The notes: generated by a model not told the origin, from the letters alone. DNA of 6,571 nucleotides from an uncultured Erythrobacteraceae bacterium (GCA_950071875.1 CATMNW010000152.1:1-6571); one strand, 5' to 3'. Numbered from the stretch's first letter, positions 1 to 5,632 are shown. Translations and numbers: made by a program.

Positions 1-1
1 C

Positions 2-232
2 GGCGCGTTCTTTTCCGAAGCGGCGGCGCTCGCCGCGGTCTACGTGCTGTTTCTCGCGTTTGCTTTTCACGGGCCGTCGCGCTGGGAGGCGAACCAGATG
101 GAATTCGGCTTCTTCGTCGATCACTTCACCTTCATCGCCGGCCTTCTGTTCGCGGCCGTTCACGGACCGGGCGAGAAGCTGGCGCTCGGCTGGCGGGTGC
201 GCTGGACCCCGCTGGGACTGCAGCGTGCTTAG
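2..232 (+). CDS. C-terminal end of an integral membrane protein (partial)
   Basis: An open frame enters from the left edge and ends at a TAG, giving 76 residues with no start in the window. It contains two hydrophobic stretches, around residues 9-22 (ALAAVYVLFLAFAF) and 44-56 (FTFIAGLLFAAVH), separated by a charged or aromatic loop. It ends in a basic tail (WRVRWTPLGLQRA), which suggests a cytoplasmic C-terminus. The pattern of a late helix followed by a short H-G-P-G segment recalls small DoxX-like membrane proteins, but too little is present to assign a family. The GC content is high, like dusA and the chemoreceptor on the right and unlike the block that follows, so this is probably the left core-genome flank. 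Confidence is good that it is coding and low for the family. Confidence 0.6.
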   Translation, partial: GAFFSEAAALAAVYVLFLAFAFHGPSRWEANQMEFGFFVDHFTFIAGLLFAAVHGPGEKLALGWRVRWTPLGLQRA

Positions 233-558
233 GGAGGCTGGTCTCCGCCATTTCAATGTCCTTCTTAGGCTCCCAAGCCATCCTTCAAAAAGGATCACTT
301 TTCAGGGGGCGGACCACCTCAGTCGGAGTGCGGCAATGGGCCCATGTCGGTCAAACTCCATGACTCGTCGCAAGAACCGTGCCGCCAGCCGCTGCCGAAC
401 GACCAGCGGGCAAGTCCCAAGGGGAGGGGACATCTCAGCACCCTCCAGCCGATCAGAAGGCGAGATGGGGTCGGTTGAGACCATCATGTTCGGATCGCGG
501 TCGTGTGCTTTGGTGAGCACGCGACCGGGGAGTTACGCCGTCAAGTTGGAGAGTTGCG
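233..558. other. Intergenic region with possible decayed insertion-sequence end
   Basis: No convincing gene lies in these 326 bases. The longest frames on either strand have low-complexity Arg/Ser-rich translations and no ribosome binding site. A small hairpin (ATCCTT at 280-285, AAGGAT at 290-295) follows the membrane-protein gene; it has only a short T stretch after it and is at best a weak terminator. Next comes AGGATCACTTTTCAGGGGGC (291-310), which from memory resembles motifs at the ends of IS21-like elements. No transposase frame is recognisable, so an IS remnant is only a possibility. The segment ends with a strong dyad, listed separately, just before the SDR gene. Confidence 0.35.
498..527. 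promoter_or_regulatory. Strong 12-bp dyad upstream of the SDR gene (operator or leader hairpin)
   Basis: The left arm CGGTCGTGTGCT (498-509) pairs with the right arm AGCACGCGACCG (516-527) across a 6-base spacer. All 12 positions pair, one of them as G-T. The dyad ends 31 bases before the SDR start and only about 15 bases before the ribosome binding site. There is no T-run after it, so it is not a standard intrinsic terminator. Its position and length fit an operator for a dimeric repressor such as TetR or GntR type, or a 5'-leader stem-loop. No regulator gene is in the window. The structure is seen directly; the function is inferred. Confidence 0.5.
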
Positions 559-1365
559 ATGAACATTGATGCATTCGGTCTGGAGAACAAGGTCTGCGTC
601 GTCTCGGGAGCCGGAGGTGGCATCGGTAAGTCGATCGCGCATCGACTGGCTGAGGTAGGTGCGAAGGTTGCGATCATCGACAACAACGCAGCCGCCGGCG
701 ATGCCGCCGCCGAAGAATTGAGGGCTTCGGGCGGAATCGCATCAGCATTCCAGTGTGACATCTCGAACCCGGAAAGCGTCGAGACTGCCGCCAAACAGAT
801 CGCGGATGCTCTGGGCGGCTGCAACGTGCTGGTGAACAACGCGGCTCTGGTCAAGAATGGCAGTCTAAGCGATCTCAGCCTCGCTGACTGGAATGCCGTG
901 ATATCGGTGAACCTCACCGGCTTCTTTTTATGCTCGCAGGTCTTTGGGCGCCAGATGATGGCCGGCGGCGGCGGCAGTATAGTCCATGTTTCGTCGATTG
1001 CGGGTTCGATGCCGCAACCGAACAGCGGGGCCTACAGCGTGAGCAAGGCCGGCGTGATGATGCTGTCGCGCCACATCGCACTGGAGTGGGGGGAGGCGGG
1101 TATCCGCAGCAACGTCGTCAGCCCGGCGATGGTGATCACGCCAATGTCTCAGACGATCTACGACAATCGCGAGGTCCGGGCGAAGCGGGAGAGCGTGGTG
1201 CCGATGCGTCGCATCGGGATGCCGGACGATATCGCCGCCGCTGTACGCTACTTTGCGAGCGATCTCTCACAATACGTTTCAGGACAGGAGATCATTGTCG
1301 ATGGCGGCTGGAGTTCTGCCCTGCTTGCCATGGTACCGCGCCCCGGCTTCGACAAGGCCAAATAG
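559..1365 (+). CDS. Classical NAD-dependent short-chain dehydrogenase/reductase (SDR)
   Basis: This 268-residue protein has the full classical SDR layout and would act as a cytoplasmic alcohol/ketone oxidoreductase. The dinucleotide-binding motif SGAGGGIG is at residues 16-23. D41 at the end of the second strand (VAIID) favours NAD over NADP. CDIS is at 66-69 and NNAA at 93-96. The catalytic set is complete: N118, S146 (VSS), Y159 and K163 (YSVSK). A C-terminal GQEIIVDGGW segment closes the fold. The length is normal for the family. The ATG at 559 is preceded by GGAGAG at a suitable distance (TTGGAGAGTTGCGATG). The SnoaL-like gene follows 147 bases downstream on the same strand. The substrate cannot be told from the sequence; FabG-like or 3-hydroxyacyl/steroid dehydrogenase roles are all possible. 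A strong dyad upstream suggests local repression. Confidence 0.93.
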   Translation: MNIDAFGLENKVCVVSGAGGGIGKSIAHRLAEVGAKVAIIDNNAAAGDAAAEELRASGGIASAFQCDISNPESVETAAKQIADALGGCNVLVNNAALVKNGSLSDLSLADWNAVISVNLTGFFLCSQVFGRQMMAGGGGSIVHVSSIAGSMPQPNSGAYSVSKAGVMMLSRHIALEWGEAGIRSNVVSPAMVITPMSQTIYDNREVRAKRESVVPMRRIGMPDDIAAAVRYFASDLSQYVSGQEIIVDGGWSSALLAMVPRPGFDKAK

Positions 1366-1404
1366 GCTTGCGATGTCGCAGCCGCAGCAGAGTGTGCGCA
1401 GCGT

Positions 1405-1446
1405 CTGTCACGTGATCGGGGACAGTCAGATCATTGATTTCGAAAT
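1405..1446. promoter_or_regulatory. Palindromes in the SDR-SnoaL gap
   Basis: The 147-base gap between the SDR and the SnoaL-like gene holds three dyads: TCACGTGA (1408-1415), CTGTC (1405-1409) with GACAG (1421-1425), and ATTTCGAAAT (1437-1446). None is followed by a T-run, so terminator function is unlikely. They could be regulator binding sites for a separate SnoaL promoter. Short palindromes also arise by chance, so this is a weak call. Confidence 0.25.
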
Positions 1447-1512
1447 AGTCGGTTTGCGGCGACGGATCCCATGCCTCGTCGCGATCTGAGTACACATGCG
1501 AAGGAAGAGCAG

Positions 1513-1872
1513 ATGCCTACGCCAGCGGAAGCCGAAGCGGTAATCGAGAATTATTTCGAGGCATGGAATGCCTGCCAGACCGAACGTATTCGCGAGCTCG
1601 TCGCCAATCCGGTAGTACGCCACTACGCAGGCAAGACCATATCGATGAACGTCGATGAACAGCTCACCCGCATCAAAGATCGTCACGCCAAATCCAAGCC
1701 GGACTTCCAGCCTCTGATCCGGCACTCGGACGGGACATATGTGACCGTCATCTGGAACTGTGCCTACGCCGATGGCAAAAAGACATGTGGCAGCGAGACC
1801 TTCAAGGTCATCGACGGGCGGATTGCAGAGGTGTGGAACCCGCTCACGATCGACGAAGGAAACTGGGCCTAG
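1513..1872 (+). CDS. SnoaL-like / NTF2-fold small protein
   Basis: This 119-residue protein resembles the SnoaL/ketosteroid-isomerase-like NTF2 superfamily. It opens with a helix typical of the fold (EAEAVIENYFEAWNA, residues 6-20), has a middle section with a polar cavity-lining character, and ends with beta strands GTYVTVIWNCAYADG and the characteristic SETFKVIDGRIAEVWNP (94-110). Members are small cone-shaped proteins that act as isomerases, hydrolases or cyclases, or that only bind small ligands. No specific catalytic pair can be assigned here. The ATG at 1513 was chosen because AAGGAAGAG lies just upstream. The frame also has an ATG at 1471, but that one lacks a good ribosome binding site and would add 14 unrelated residues. 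It lies downstream of the SDR, a common pairing in catabolic clusters. It ends 10 bases from the convergent phosphotransferase gene. Confidence 0.82.
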   Translation: MPTPAEAEAVIENYFEAWNACQTERIRELVANPVVRHYAGKTISMNVDEQLTRIKDRHAKSKPDFQPLIRHSDGTYVTVIWNCAYADGKKTCGSETFKVIDGRIAEVWNPLTIDEGNWA

Positions 1873-1882
1873 TTCGCTCCGG

Positions 1883-3001
1883 CTACGTCTCCCAGATGTC
1901 GGATGGTTTCATCTCCATCCGGCGTCGGACGTCGCTTTCCAATGTCGGCACTTCTCGCAGTCTGAGAGCTGCAGGCAAGTCGAGTATCTTCCACTTGACA
2001 GACAGCCCGGCGATACGCTGGCGCACCCCGTAAATTCGATACGCATTGAATAGCCAATAGAAGTTGGCATTCTTCACTTTCACATTTCGCAGCCGCTCAT
2101 ACCGGGCAAGAGTGTCCGCTTCAGTCAGGAAACCCTTAAGCTCTGGCAGAGGCCCGCCATTTCCGGCGAGAAGCTGGAGATGGCGATCCGCGAACAGAAA
2201 GAAGGTGATGTCGATCTCCGGATCGCCCACCATTGCGAGTTCCCAATCCAAGAGTGCGACCGGCTCGAAGTCGCGGAAGATCATGTTGGCGAACCGCGCG
2301 TCACCCCAGTTGAAAGCGACAGCATCTTCCCGGGGCAAGTTTGCCCTCAACCAGTCTCTGAGATCGACGACGACCTTTGGCAACGGTGTTCCGGGGAAGA
2401 ATGTTGCGCCCCAGTCGTAGATCTGCTCCCAGTGTTCGAGGTTCTGGTCGATGCAACTGCGGTTTCTATCGGGCCAGGTGTATGATCCCAGTCCACGCGC
2501 TTCCCAGTCGATCGGGGCGAGGCGGGCAATCGTATCGACCGTCGACGTCCACATATGTGCGCGCTGTTCATCAGTGGCGTCGGCCACCCAGCCGGCGTTG
2601 TAGTAGATCGGCTTGTCGGCCGCAGACGTGCCCTCTGCATACTCCATCAGGAAGAATGGCCTGCCGATATGGGAGGTGTCTCCCTCGAACCATTTGCCCC
2701 TGACGACAGGGTAGCCTTGAATGCCCTCCAAGGCTTTCATCGTATCGTACTGCAGCTTCACATCGTAGTCGCGCAGCAGCGACTCTCCTTTCGGAGGAAT
2801 GCGCAGGATGTATGTTTCCTGTGGCGCGTCAGGTGACCGACTGAATGAAATCTTATACGTCTCGTTGGACCAGCCGGCCCCATCTGTAGCCTGGGCGATC
2901 GGCTGGACAACACTCTGGCCATAGCCGTCTTTGAGACGCAGCCAGGTCTGCAACTGGCCCGTCAGGCTGGCGGAGTCGTCGTCACCGGTGAAGATAGGCA
3001 A
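1883..3001 (-). CDS. APH-family phosphotransferase (ACAD10/11- or LvaA-like kinase fold)
   Basis: This 372-residue cytoplasmic protein has the aminoglycoside-phosphotransferase/choline-kinase fold. The N-lobe shows a nucleotide-loop-like GAGWSNETY (41-49) and the strand YILRIPP (64-70). The hinge is FFLMEYAEG (116-124). The catalytic loop is NWGDARFANM (231-240), with D234 as the likely base and N239 as the metal ligand. The usual Brenner-motif histidine is replaced, as in relatives carrying W-G-D-A-R. LLDWELAMVGDPEID (250-264) supplies the second metal ligand D252. Relatives include the kinase parts of ACAD10/11 and LvaA, which phosphorylate 4-hydroxyacyl-CoAs; true antibiotic resistance is unlikely. 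The start is TTG: the preceding in-frame codon is a TAA stop, AAGGAA lies 8 bases upstream, and the next internal ATG would remove the ATP-binding lobe. It sits 35 bases behind the phosphatase gene, probably in one operon. Confidence 0.88.
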   Translation of the reverse strand: MPIFTGDDDSASLTGQLQTWLRLKDGYGQSVVQPIAQATDGAGWSNETYKISFSRSPDAPQETYILRIPPKGESLLRDYDVKLQYDTMKALEGIQGYPVVRGKWFEGDTSHIGRPFFLMEYAEGTSAADKPIYYNAGWVADATDEQRAHMWTSTVDTIARLAPIDWEARGLGSYTWPDRNRSCIDQNLEHWEQIYDWGATFFPGTPLPKVVVDLRDWLRANLPREDAVAFNWGDARFANMIFRDFEPVALLDWELAMVGDPEIDITFFLFADRHLQLLAGNGGPLPELKGFLTEADTLARYERLRNVKVKNANFYWLFNAYRIYGVRQRIAGLSVKWKILDLPAALRLREVPTLESDVRRRMEMKPSDIWET

Positions 3002-3009
3002 TTACGGGG

Positions 3010-3015
3010 TTCCTT
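3010..3015 (-). promoter_or_regulatory. Ribosome binding site deciding the TTG start of the phosphotransferase
   Basis: On the minus strand AAGGAA stands 8 bases before the TTG at 3001-2999. An in-frame TAA (3004-3002) directly precedes the TTG, so no longer start is possible. The site supports TTG as the true initiation codon. Confidence 0.6.
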
Positions 3016-3036
3016 GAGATAAGGCGTTTCGATCGA

Positions 3037-3789
3037 CTACGAAGCGAGCAGCTTGCTGCGCAGGCGTTCGGCGTAGTCCGGGATCCCAGTGGCAGCAGCA
3101 GCGAACTGTGCGATGCCCCCGTGCACGTGCGATATGATATCCAGTGCGGCCTGAAGGTAAGCCTCGTCGGCGAGCAGACCCGGCGCCATAACTTCCGGAG
3201 GAAATCGAGAGGATCCCTCGTAGGCGCGATCCCACAGCGTATTGGTGAGAACGTAGTCCTCGAAAACCTTGTCCCGCGGCACGCCCAGCAGCAACTGAAT
3301 GATAGCGACGGTAAAGCCCGTTCGATCTTTCCCGGCGGTGCAGTGAATCAAGATCGGCTTGTCGGACCTCATCAGGATTGTTTCAAGGGCCGCGCCAAAG
3401 CCGAGCGAAGCCTCGCGGCCGAACCGGCGATAGGTGTTTATGATGTTTTCCCGCATCAGTTCAGGGGTCACTTCACGCCCATCGTCCATGGTCATTGACT
3501 TCAGAGCTCCCGGCTCCACAGGCGTGGACACAATTTCCAGACCTTCATTCTCTCGTAGATCTGGGAGCGCCTTCGTGCGCTCATCCTTGCCGCGGAGATC
3601 GATCACCGTCCTTATTCCGAGCGATTGGAGCTTCTTGACGCCTTCGGCATCCAAGCGACCGAGATGCGCGGACCGATAGAGGAGCCCCCTGGGCATAACC
3701 TCTCCATTCAAAGTTGGGTAACCACCGAAATCGCGCAGGTTGGAAACGGTAGGAAGTTGATGACTGCGGACAAACTCGACGTCGGCCAT
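3037..3789 (-). CDS. Tyrosine-phosphatase-family protein (Y_phosphatase3 / MptpB-like)
   Basis: This 250-residue protein has the atypical protein tyrosine phosphatase layout. NLRDFGGY (17-24) and RGLLYRSAHL (34-43) are the N-terminal signature; TVIDLRGKDE (61-70) follows. The P-loop HCTAGKDRTG (149-158) carries the nucleophile C150 and the phosphate-binding R156. The K-D inside the P-loop is typical of the MptpB group, whose members remove phosphate from phosphotyrosine, phosphoserine/threonine or phosphoinositides. There is no signal peptide, so it is probably cytoplasmic. The protein runs from the N-terminal signature to the end at normal family length. The ATG at 3789 is the natural start, although its ribosome binding site is weak; AGAAAGGA lies rather far upstream. 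It is the first gene of a probable two-gene operon with the phosphotransferase. The natural substrate is unknown. Confidence 0.9.
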   Translation of the reverse strand: MADVEFVRSHQLPTVSNLRDFGGYPTLNGEVMPRGLLYRSAHLGRLDAEGVKKLQSLGIRTVIDLRGKDERTKALPDLRENEGLEIVSTPVEPGALKSMTMDDGREVTPELMRENIINTYRRFGREASLGFGAALETILMRSDKPILIHCTAGKDRTGFTVAIIQLLLGVPRDKVFEDYVLTNTLWDRAYEGSSRFPPEVMAPGLLADEAYLQAALDIISHVHGGIAQFAAAATGIPDYAERLRSKLLAS

Positions 3790-3858
3790 CTTGCTAGCGG
3801 CAATCCTTTCTGGAGTGGTCCGTAACTTTCAGCGGCGAGCTATTCATGCCAGACTTGG

Positions 3859-4029
3859 TCATGACGGCTGTCGCTCCCAATGTGAACGTCCGCGCGTCTC
3901 CAGGGTGTCAGGGTTCTTGTCGACGGGGAGTACATTTGCTCTTTCGGCGAGCAGGCGTTCCGTGATGCCGCGTCCTACGCCCTGACCGGCCCCGGTCACG
4001 ATCGCAGTCCGGCCCTCCAATCCCCGCAT
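3859..4029 (-). pseudogene. Truncated SDR gene, N-terminal fragment only
   Basis: The ATG at 4029, with AAGGGAAG just upstream, opens a clear SDR N-terminus: GLEGRTAIVTGAGQGVGRGI, with the nucleotide motif TGAGQGVG at residues 12-19 and an acidic D37 after the second strand (VLPVD). SDR similarity stops near residue 44 (NPDTLE). The frame then runs through unrelated residues (RGRSHWERQPS) to a stop at residue 57. No active-site Ser-Tyr-Lys or C-terminus follows; only about 70 bases remain before the phosphatase start. About 200 codons are therefore missing, consistent with an internal deletion. The other two frames over the tail show no recognisable SDR sequence. It may still be translated as a short peptide, but it cannot be an enzyme. 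Confidence 0.8.
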
Positions 4030-4268
4030 TGTCTTCCCTTGAGTTCCTGCCTGGAACACGGCCAGTCTTTTCTGCGTATAGACATCCCGCCCTTCATCAG
4101 TCCCCTGAATGAGGGACGAGCTGAACGAAGTCCGTTAGCCGGGCGACATCTTGGAAGAAATCAAGAGTAAGGAGTTCCCTTCCGCGGCATCCATTCATGC
4201 CTTCAAGACCGACAATCCGCTTGAGGCGTACCCGGCGGCGGTTCGAGCCGGATACGGGACAAAATGCG
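4030..4268. other. Intergenic stretch between two SDR remnants
   Basis: These 239 bases separate the two broken SDR fragments. Short frames exist on both strands but have no family resemblance and no good ribosome binding site. The region contains the leader of the N-terminal SDR fragment and an imperfect nested dyad around 4092-4130, listed separately. A GGTTCGAGCC near 4240 resembles a tRNA T-loop, but no acceptor or anticodon arm accompanies it. Confidence 0.4.
4092..4130. promoter_or_regulatory. Nested imperfect dyad upstream of the SDR N-terminal fragment
   Basis: An inner pair, GTCCC (4100-4104) and GGGAC (4113-4117), is enclosed by an outer imperfect pair, CTTCATCAG and CTGAACGAAG. 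It lies about 65-100 bases upstream of the ATG at 4029 on the minus strand, a plausible place for an operator. There is no T-run. It may be the surviving control site of the minus-strand operon whose first gene has been deleted. Confidence 0.25.
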
Positions 4269-4433
4269 CTATTCGGTGTAGGTTCCCGCCTCAAACGGCC
4301 GCTTCGAAGAATAGTCGCCGTCATTTCTGCCGGTGAAGAAACCTGATGTCAGCCCGTCGTCAATCGGCAGCGTGGTACCTGTCGTGTAGGAGGCAGCATC
4401 GGACACAGGATATACGACCGGCATGTCGCCGAA
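4269..4433 (-). pseudogene. Truncated SDR gene, C-terminal fragment only
   Basis: Read on the minus strand from about 4433, the translation FGDMPVVYPVSDAASYTTGTT matches the end of a classical SDR, where SDAASYxTG is followed by a P-V/I-D-G-G loop. Here the loop reads LPIDDG, with D in place of the usual first G, and then LTSGFFTGRN and a TAG stop at 4271-4269. Nothing upstream in any frame resembles the Rossmann core or active site; the open frame upstream is antisense to dusA and is not SDR-like. The fragment therefore lost roughly its first 200 codons. It does not overlap in content with the N-terminal fragment downstream, so the two may be leftovers of two neighbouring SDR genes or of one rearranged gene. 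Confidence 0.72.
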
Positions 4434-4440
4434 ATCGGCG
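4427..4440. promoter_or_regulatory. 14-bp dyad at the edge of the SDR C-terminal remnant
   Basis: CGCCGA (4427-4432) and TCGGCG (4435-4440) form a perfect dyad with a 2-base centre. It lies 54 bases upstream of the dusA start, at the breakpoint of the SDR remnant. It could be an operator or a recombination end. The function is not shown. Confidence 0.3.
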
Positions 4441-4479
4441 GATTTGGGACAAAACGGGCGTATGCGAGCCGGCGAATTT

Positions 4480-4486
4480 AGGAGAG
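4480..4486 (+). promoter_or_regulatory. Ribosome binding site supporting the GTG start of dusA
   Basis: AGGAGAG precedes the GTG at 4494 by 7 bases. This selects GTG over later in-frame ATG codons such as those within the conserved APMMDW motif. Confidence 0.6.
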
Positions 4487-4493
4487 TGTCGAG

Positions 4494-5516
4494 GTGGAAA
4501 GCCCTGAAAACAAACAAAAACCTAGATACTTCAAGGCTCCGATTATCGCCGTCGCGCCGATGATGGACTGGACGGATCGGCATTGCCGGTTCCTGCACCG
4601 CCAGCTCACGCGCCGCGCGCTGCTCTATACCGAGATGGTAGTGGCCGATGCGGTGATCCATGGCGAGCGCGAGCGGCTTCTGGGTTTCGATCCCGCCGAG
4701 CATCCCGTGGCGCTGCAACTCGGCGGCAGCGACCCGGAGAAGCTGGCCGAGGCGGCAGAGATCGGCGCCGCCCTCGGCTATGACGAGATCAACCTGAACG
4801 TCGGCTGTCCGTCCGACCGCGTGCAGTCGGGAACTTTCGGGGCATGCCTCATGAGGACGCCCGACCTGGTTGCAGGGTGCGTCGCCGCGATGAAGGCGGC
4901 GGTCGATGTGCCGGTCACGGTGAAATGCCGGCTGGGCGTGGATGAGCAGGACATCGAGTTAGCACTCGACGCGCTGGCCGACGGCGTATTCGACAATGGC
5001 GCGGATGCGCTCTGGGTCCATGCGCGCAAGGCGTGGCTGGAAGGGCTGAGCCCGAAGGAGAACCGGGACGTCCCGCCGCTCGATTATTCCCGCGTCTACC
5101 GGCTGAAGGAGAGGTATCCGGGCAGGTTCGTCGGCATCAATGGCGGCATACCGGATCTGGATGAGGCGAAGCGACATCTGGCGCATGTCGACGGCGTGAT
5201 GCTTGGCCGTGCCGCCTACCATACGCCCGGCGTGCTGGCGGACGTCGACAGCGCCATCTACGGCGAAGCGGCCCTTGCAGTGGACTACGCCCTCCTGATC
5301 GAGCGGATGGCGAACTATGCCGACCGTCACATAGCGCGCGGCGGGCGCCTTGGACACGTGACCCGCCACATGGTCGGCCTGTTCCACGGCCGCCCCGGCG
5401 CGCGGCGCTATCGGCAGATCCTCTCGACGGAGGCGACGCGGCCTGGCGCGGACGCGTCCGTGCTCCACCGGGCCTTCGCCGCGGTGGATTTGGGGTCCGC
5501 CGCCGAGGCGGCCTGA
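4494..5516 (+). CDS. dusA: tRNA-dihydrouridine synthase A
   Basis: This 340-residue flavoenzyme reduces uridines in the tRNA D-loop to dihydrouridine with FMN and NADPH. DusA signatures are present in order: VAPMMDWTDRHCR (20-32), YTEMV (45-49), VALQLGGSDP (72-81) and NLNVGCPSDRVQSGTFGACLM (100-120). C105 is the likely catalytic acid. FMN contacts are K144/R146 (VKCRLGVD), HARKAW (176-181), GINGGI (214-219) and GVMLGRAAY (234-242). The C-terminal helical tRNA-binding domain is intact and the length is normal. The GTG start has a good ribosome binding site. The first 14 residues (ESPENKQKPRYFK) are Lys/Asn-rich and encoded by AT-richer DNA than the rest, which suggests the 5' end was replaced. 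The gene marks the right edge of the accessory block. Confidence 0.95.
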   Translation: MESPENKQKPRYFKAPIIAVAPMMDWTDRHCRFLHRQLTRRALLYTEMVVADAVIHGERERLLGFDPAEHPVALQLGGSDPEKLAEAAEIGAALGYDEINLNVGCPSDRVQSGTFGACLMRTPDLVAGCVAAMKAAVDVPVTVKCRLGVDEQDIELALDALADGVFDNGADALWVHARKAWLEGLSPKENRDVPPLDYSRVYRLKERYPGRFVGINGGIPDLDEAKRHLAHVDGVMLGRAAYHTPGVLADVDSAIYGEAALAVDYALLIERMANYADRHIARGGRLGHVTRHMVGLFHGRPGARRYRQILSTEATRPGADASVLHRAFAAVDLGSAAEAA

Positions 5517-5526
5517 TCTGAAAACA

Positions 5527-5547
5527 GGGGGCAATTCGCTGCACCCC
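5527..5547 (+). terminator. Possible hairpin after dusA
   Basis: GGGGGCA (5527-5533) pairs with TGC-A-CCCC (5540-5547) with one bulged A and a 6-base loop, 10 bases after the dusA stop. No T-run follows, so it is not a standard intrinsic terminator, but its place between two genes fits transcript-end stabilisation. Confidence 0.3.
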
Positions 5548-5577
5548 GCCATCGGCAAACGCAACGTTAAGTTTTGT

Positions 5578-5596
5578 CCGGCAAGGTAAACGCCGG
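5578..5596 (+). promoter_or_regulatory. Short dyad in the chemoreceptor leader
   Basis: CCGGC (5578-5582) and GCCGG (5592-5596) are separated by 9 bases and lie about 36 bases before the chemoreceptor start. No convincing sigma-28 (flagellar) promoter could be recognised around it. It may be a leader hairpin or chance. Confidence 0.2.
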
Positions 5597-5632
5597 GGAA
5601 ATTCTTTCAGTGGCAGTTTATCGAGGGGGCAG

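Larger units (their letters stand above)
4256..4459. repeat. Short direct repeats flanking the SDR C-terminal remnant
   Basis: GGGACAAAATGCGC (4256-4269) and GGGACAAAACGGGC (4446-4459) match at 12 of 14 positions in the same orientation, 190 bases apart. They bracket the SDR C-terminal fragment, and the first copy touches its stop codon. They could mark a small duplication or recombination junction, or be chance. Only the repeat arms, not the interval, are the repeat. Confidence 0.35.

Noticed and set aside
302..520. Minus-strand 72-codon frame upstream of the SDR
   Set aside because: No ribosome binding site, no recognisable domain, overlaps the strong dyad; more likely non-coding or IS debris.
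60..569. Plus-strand 169-codon frame spanning the left gene and the gap
   Set aside because: Ser/Arg-rich translation typical of an out-of-frame GC-rich shadow; overlaps the better-supported membrane-protein frame.
1373..1489. Short plus-strand frame (38 codons from ATG 1373) between the SDR and SnoaL-like genes
   Set aside because: No ribosome binding site and no family resemblance.
1883..3001. Reading the APH-family gene as an antibiotic-resistance kinase
   Set aside because: The W-G-D-A-R catalytic loop and the overall length fit the ACAD10/11-LvaA-like group, not known aminoglycoside kinases; no resistance context.
4236..4252. T-loop-like GGTTCGAGCC suggesting a tRNA fragment
   Set aside because: No matching acceptor, D or anticodon arms nearby; probably a chance palindrome.
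4097..4324. Minus-strand 75-codon frame and overlapping plus-strand frame 4151-4336
   Set aside because: Neither has a family resemblance; one overlaps the clear SDR remnant in a different frame.
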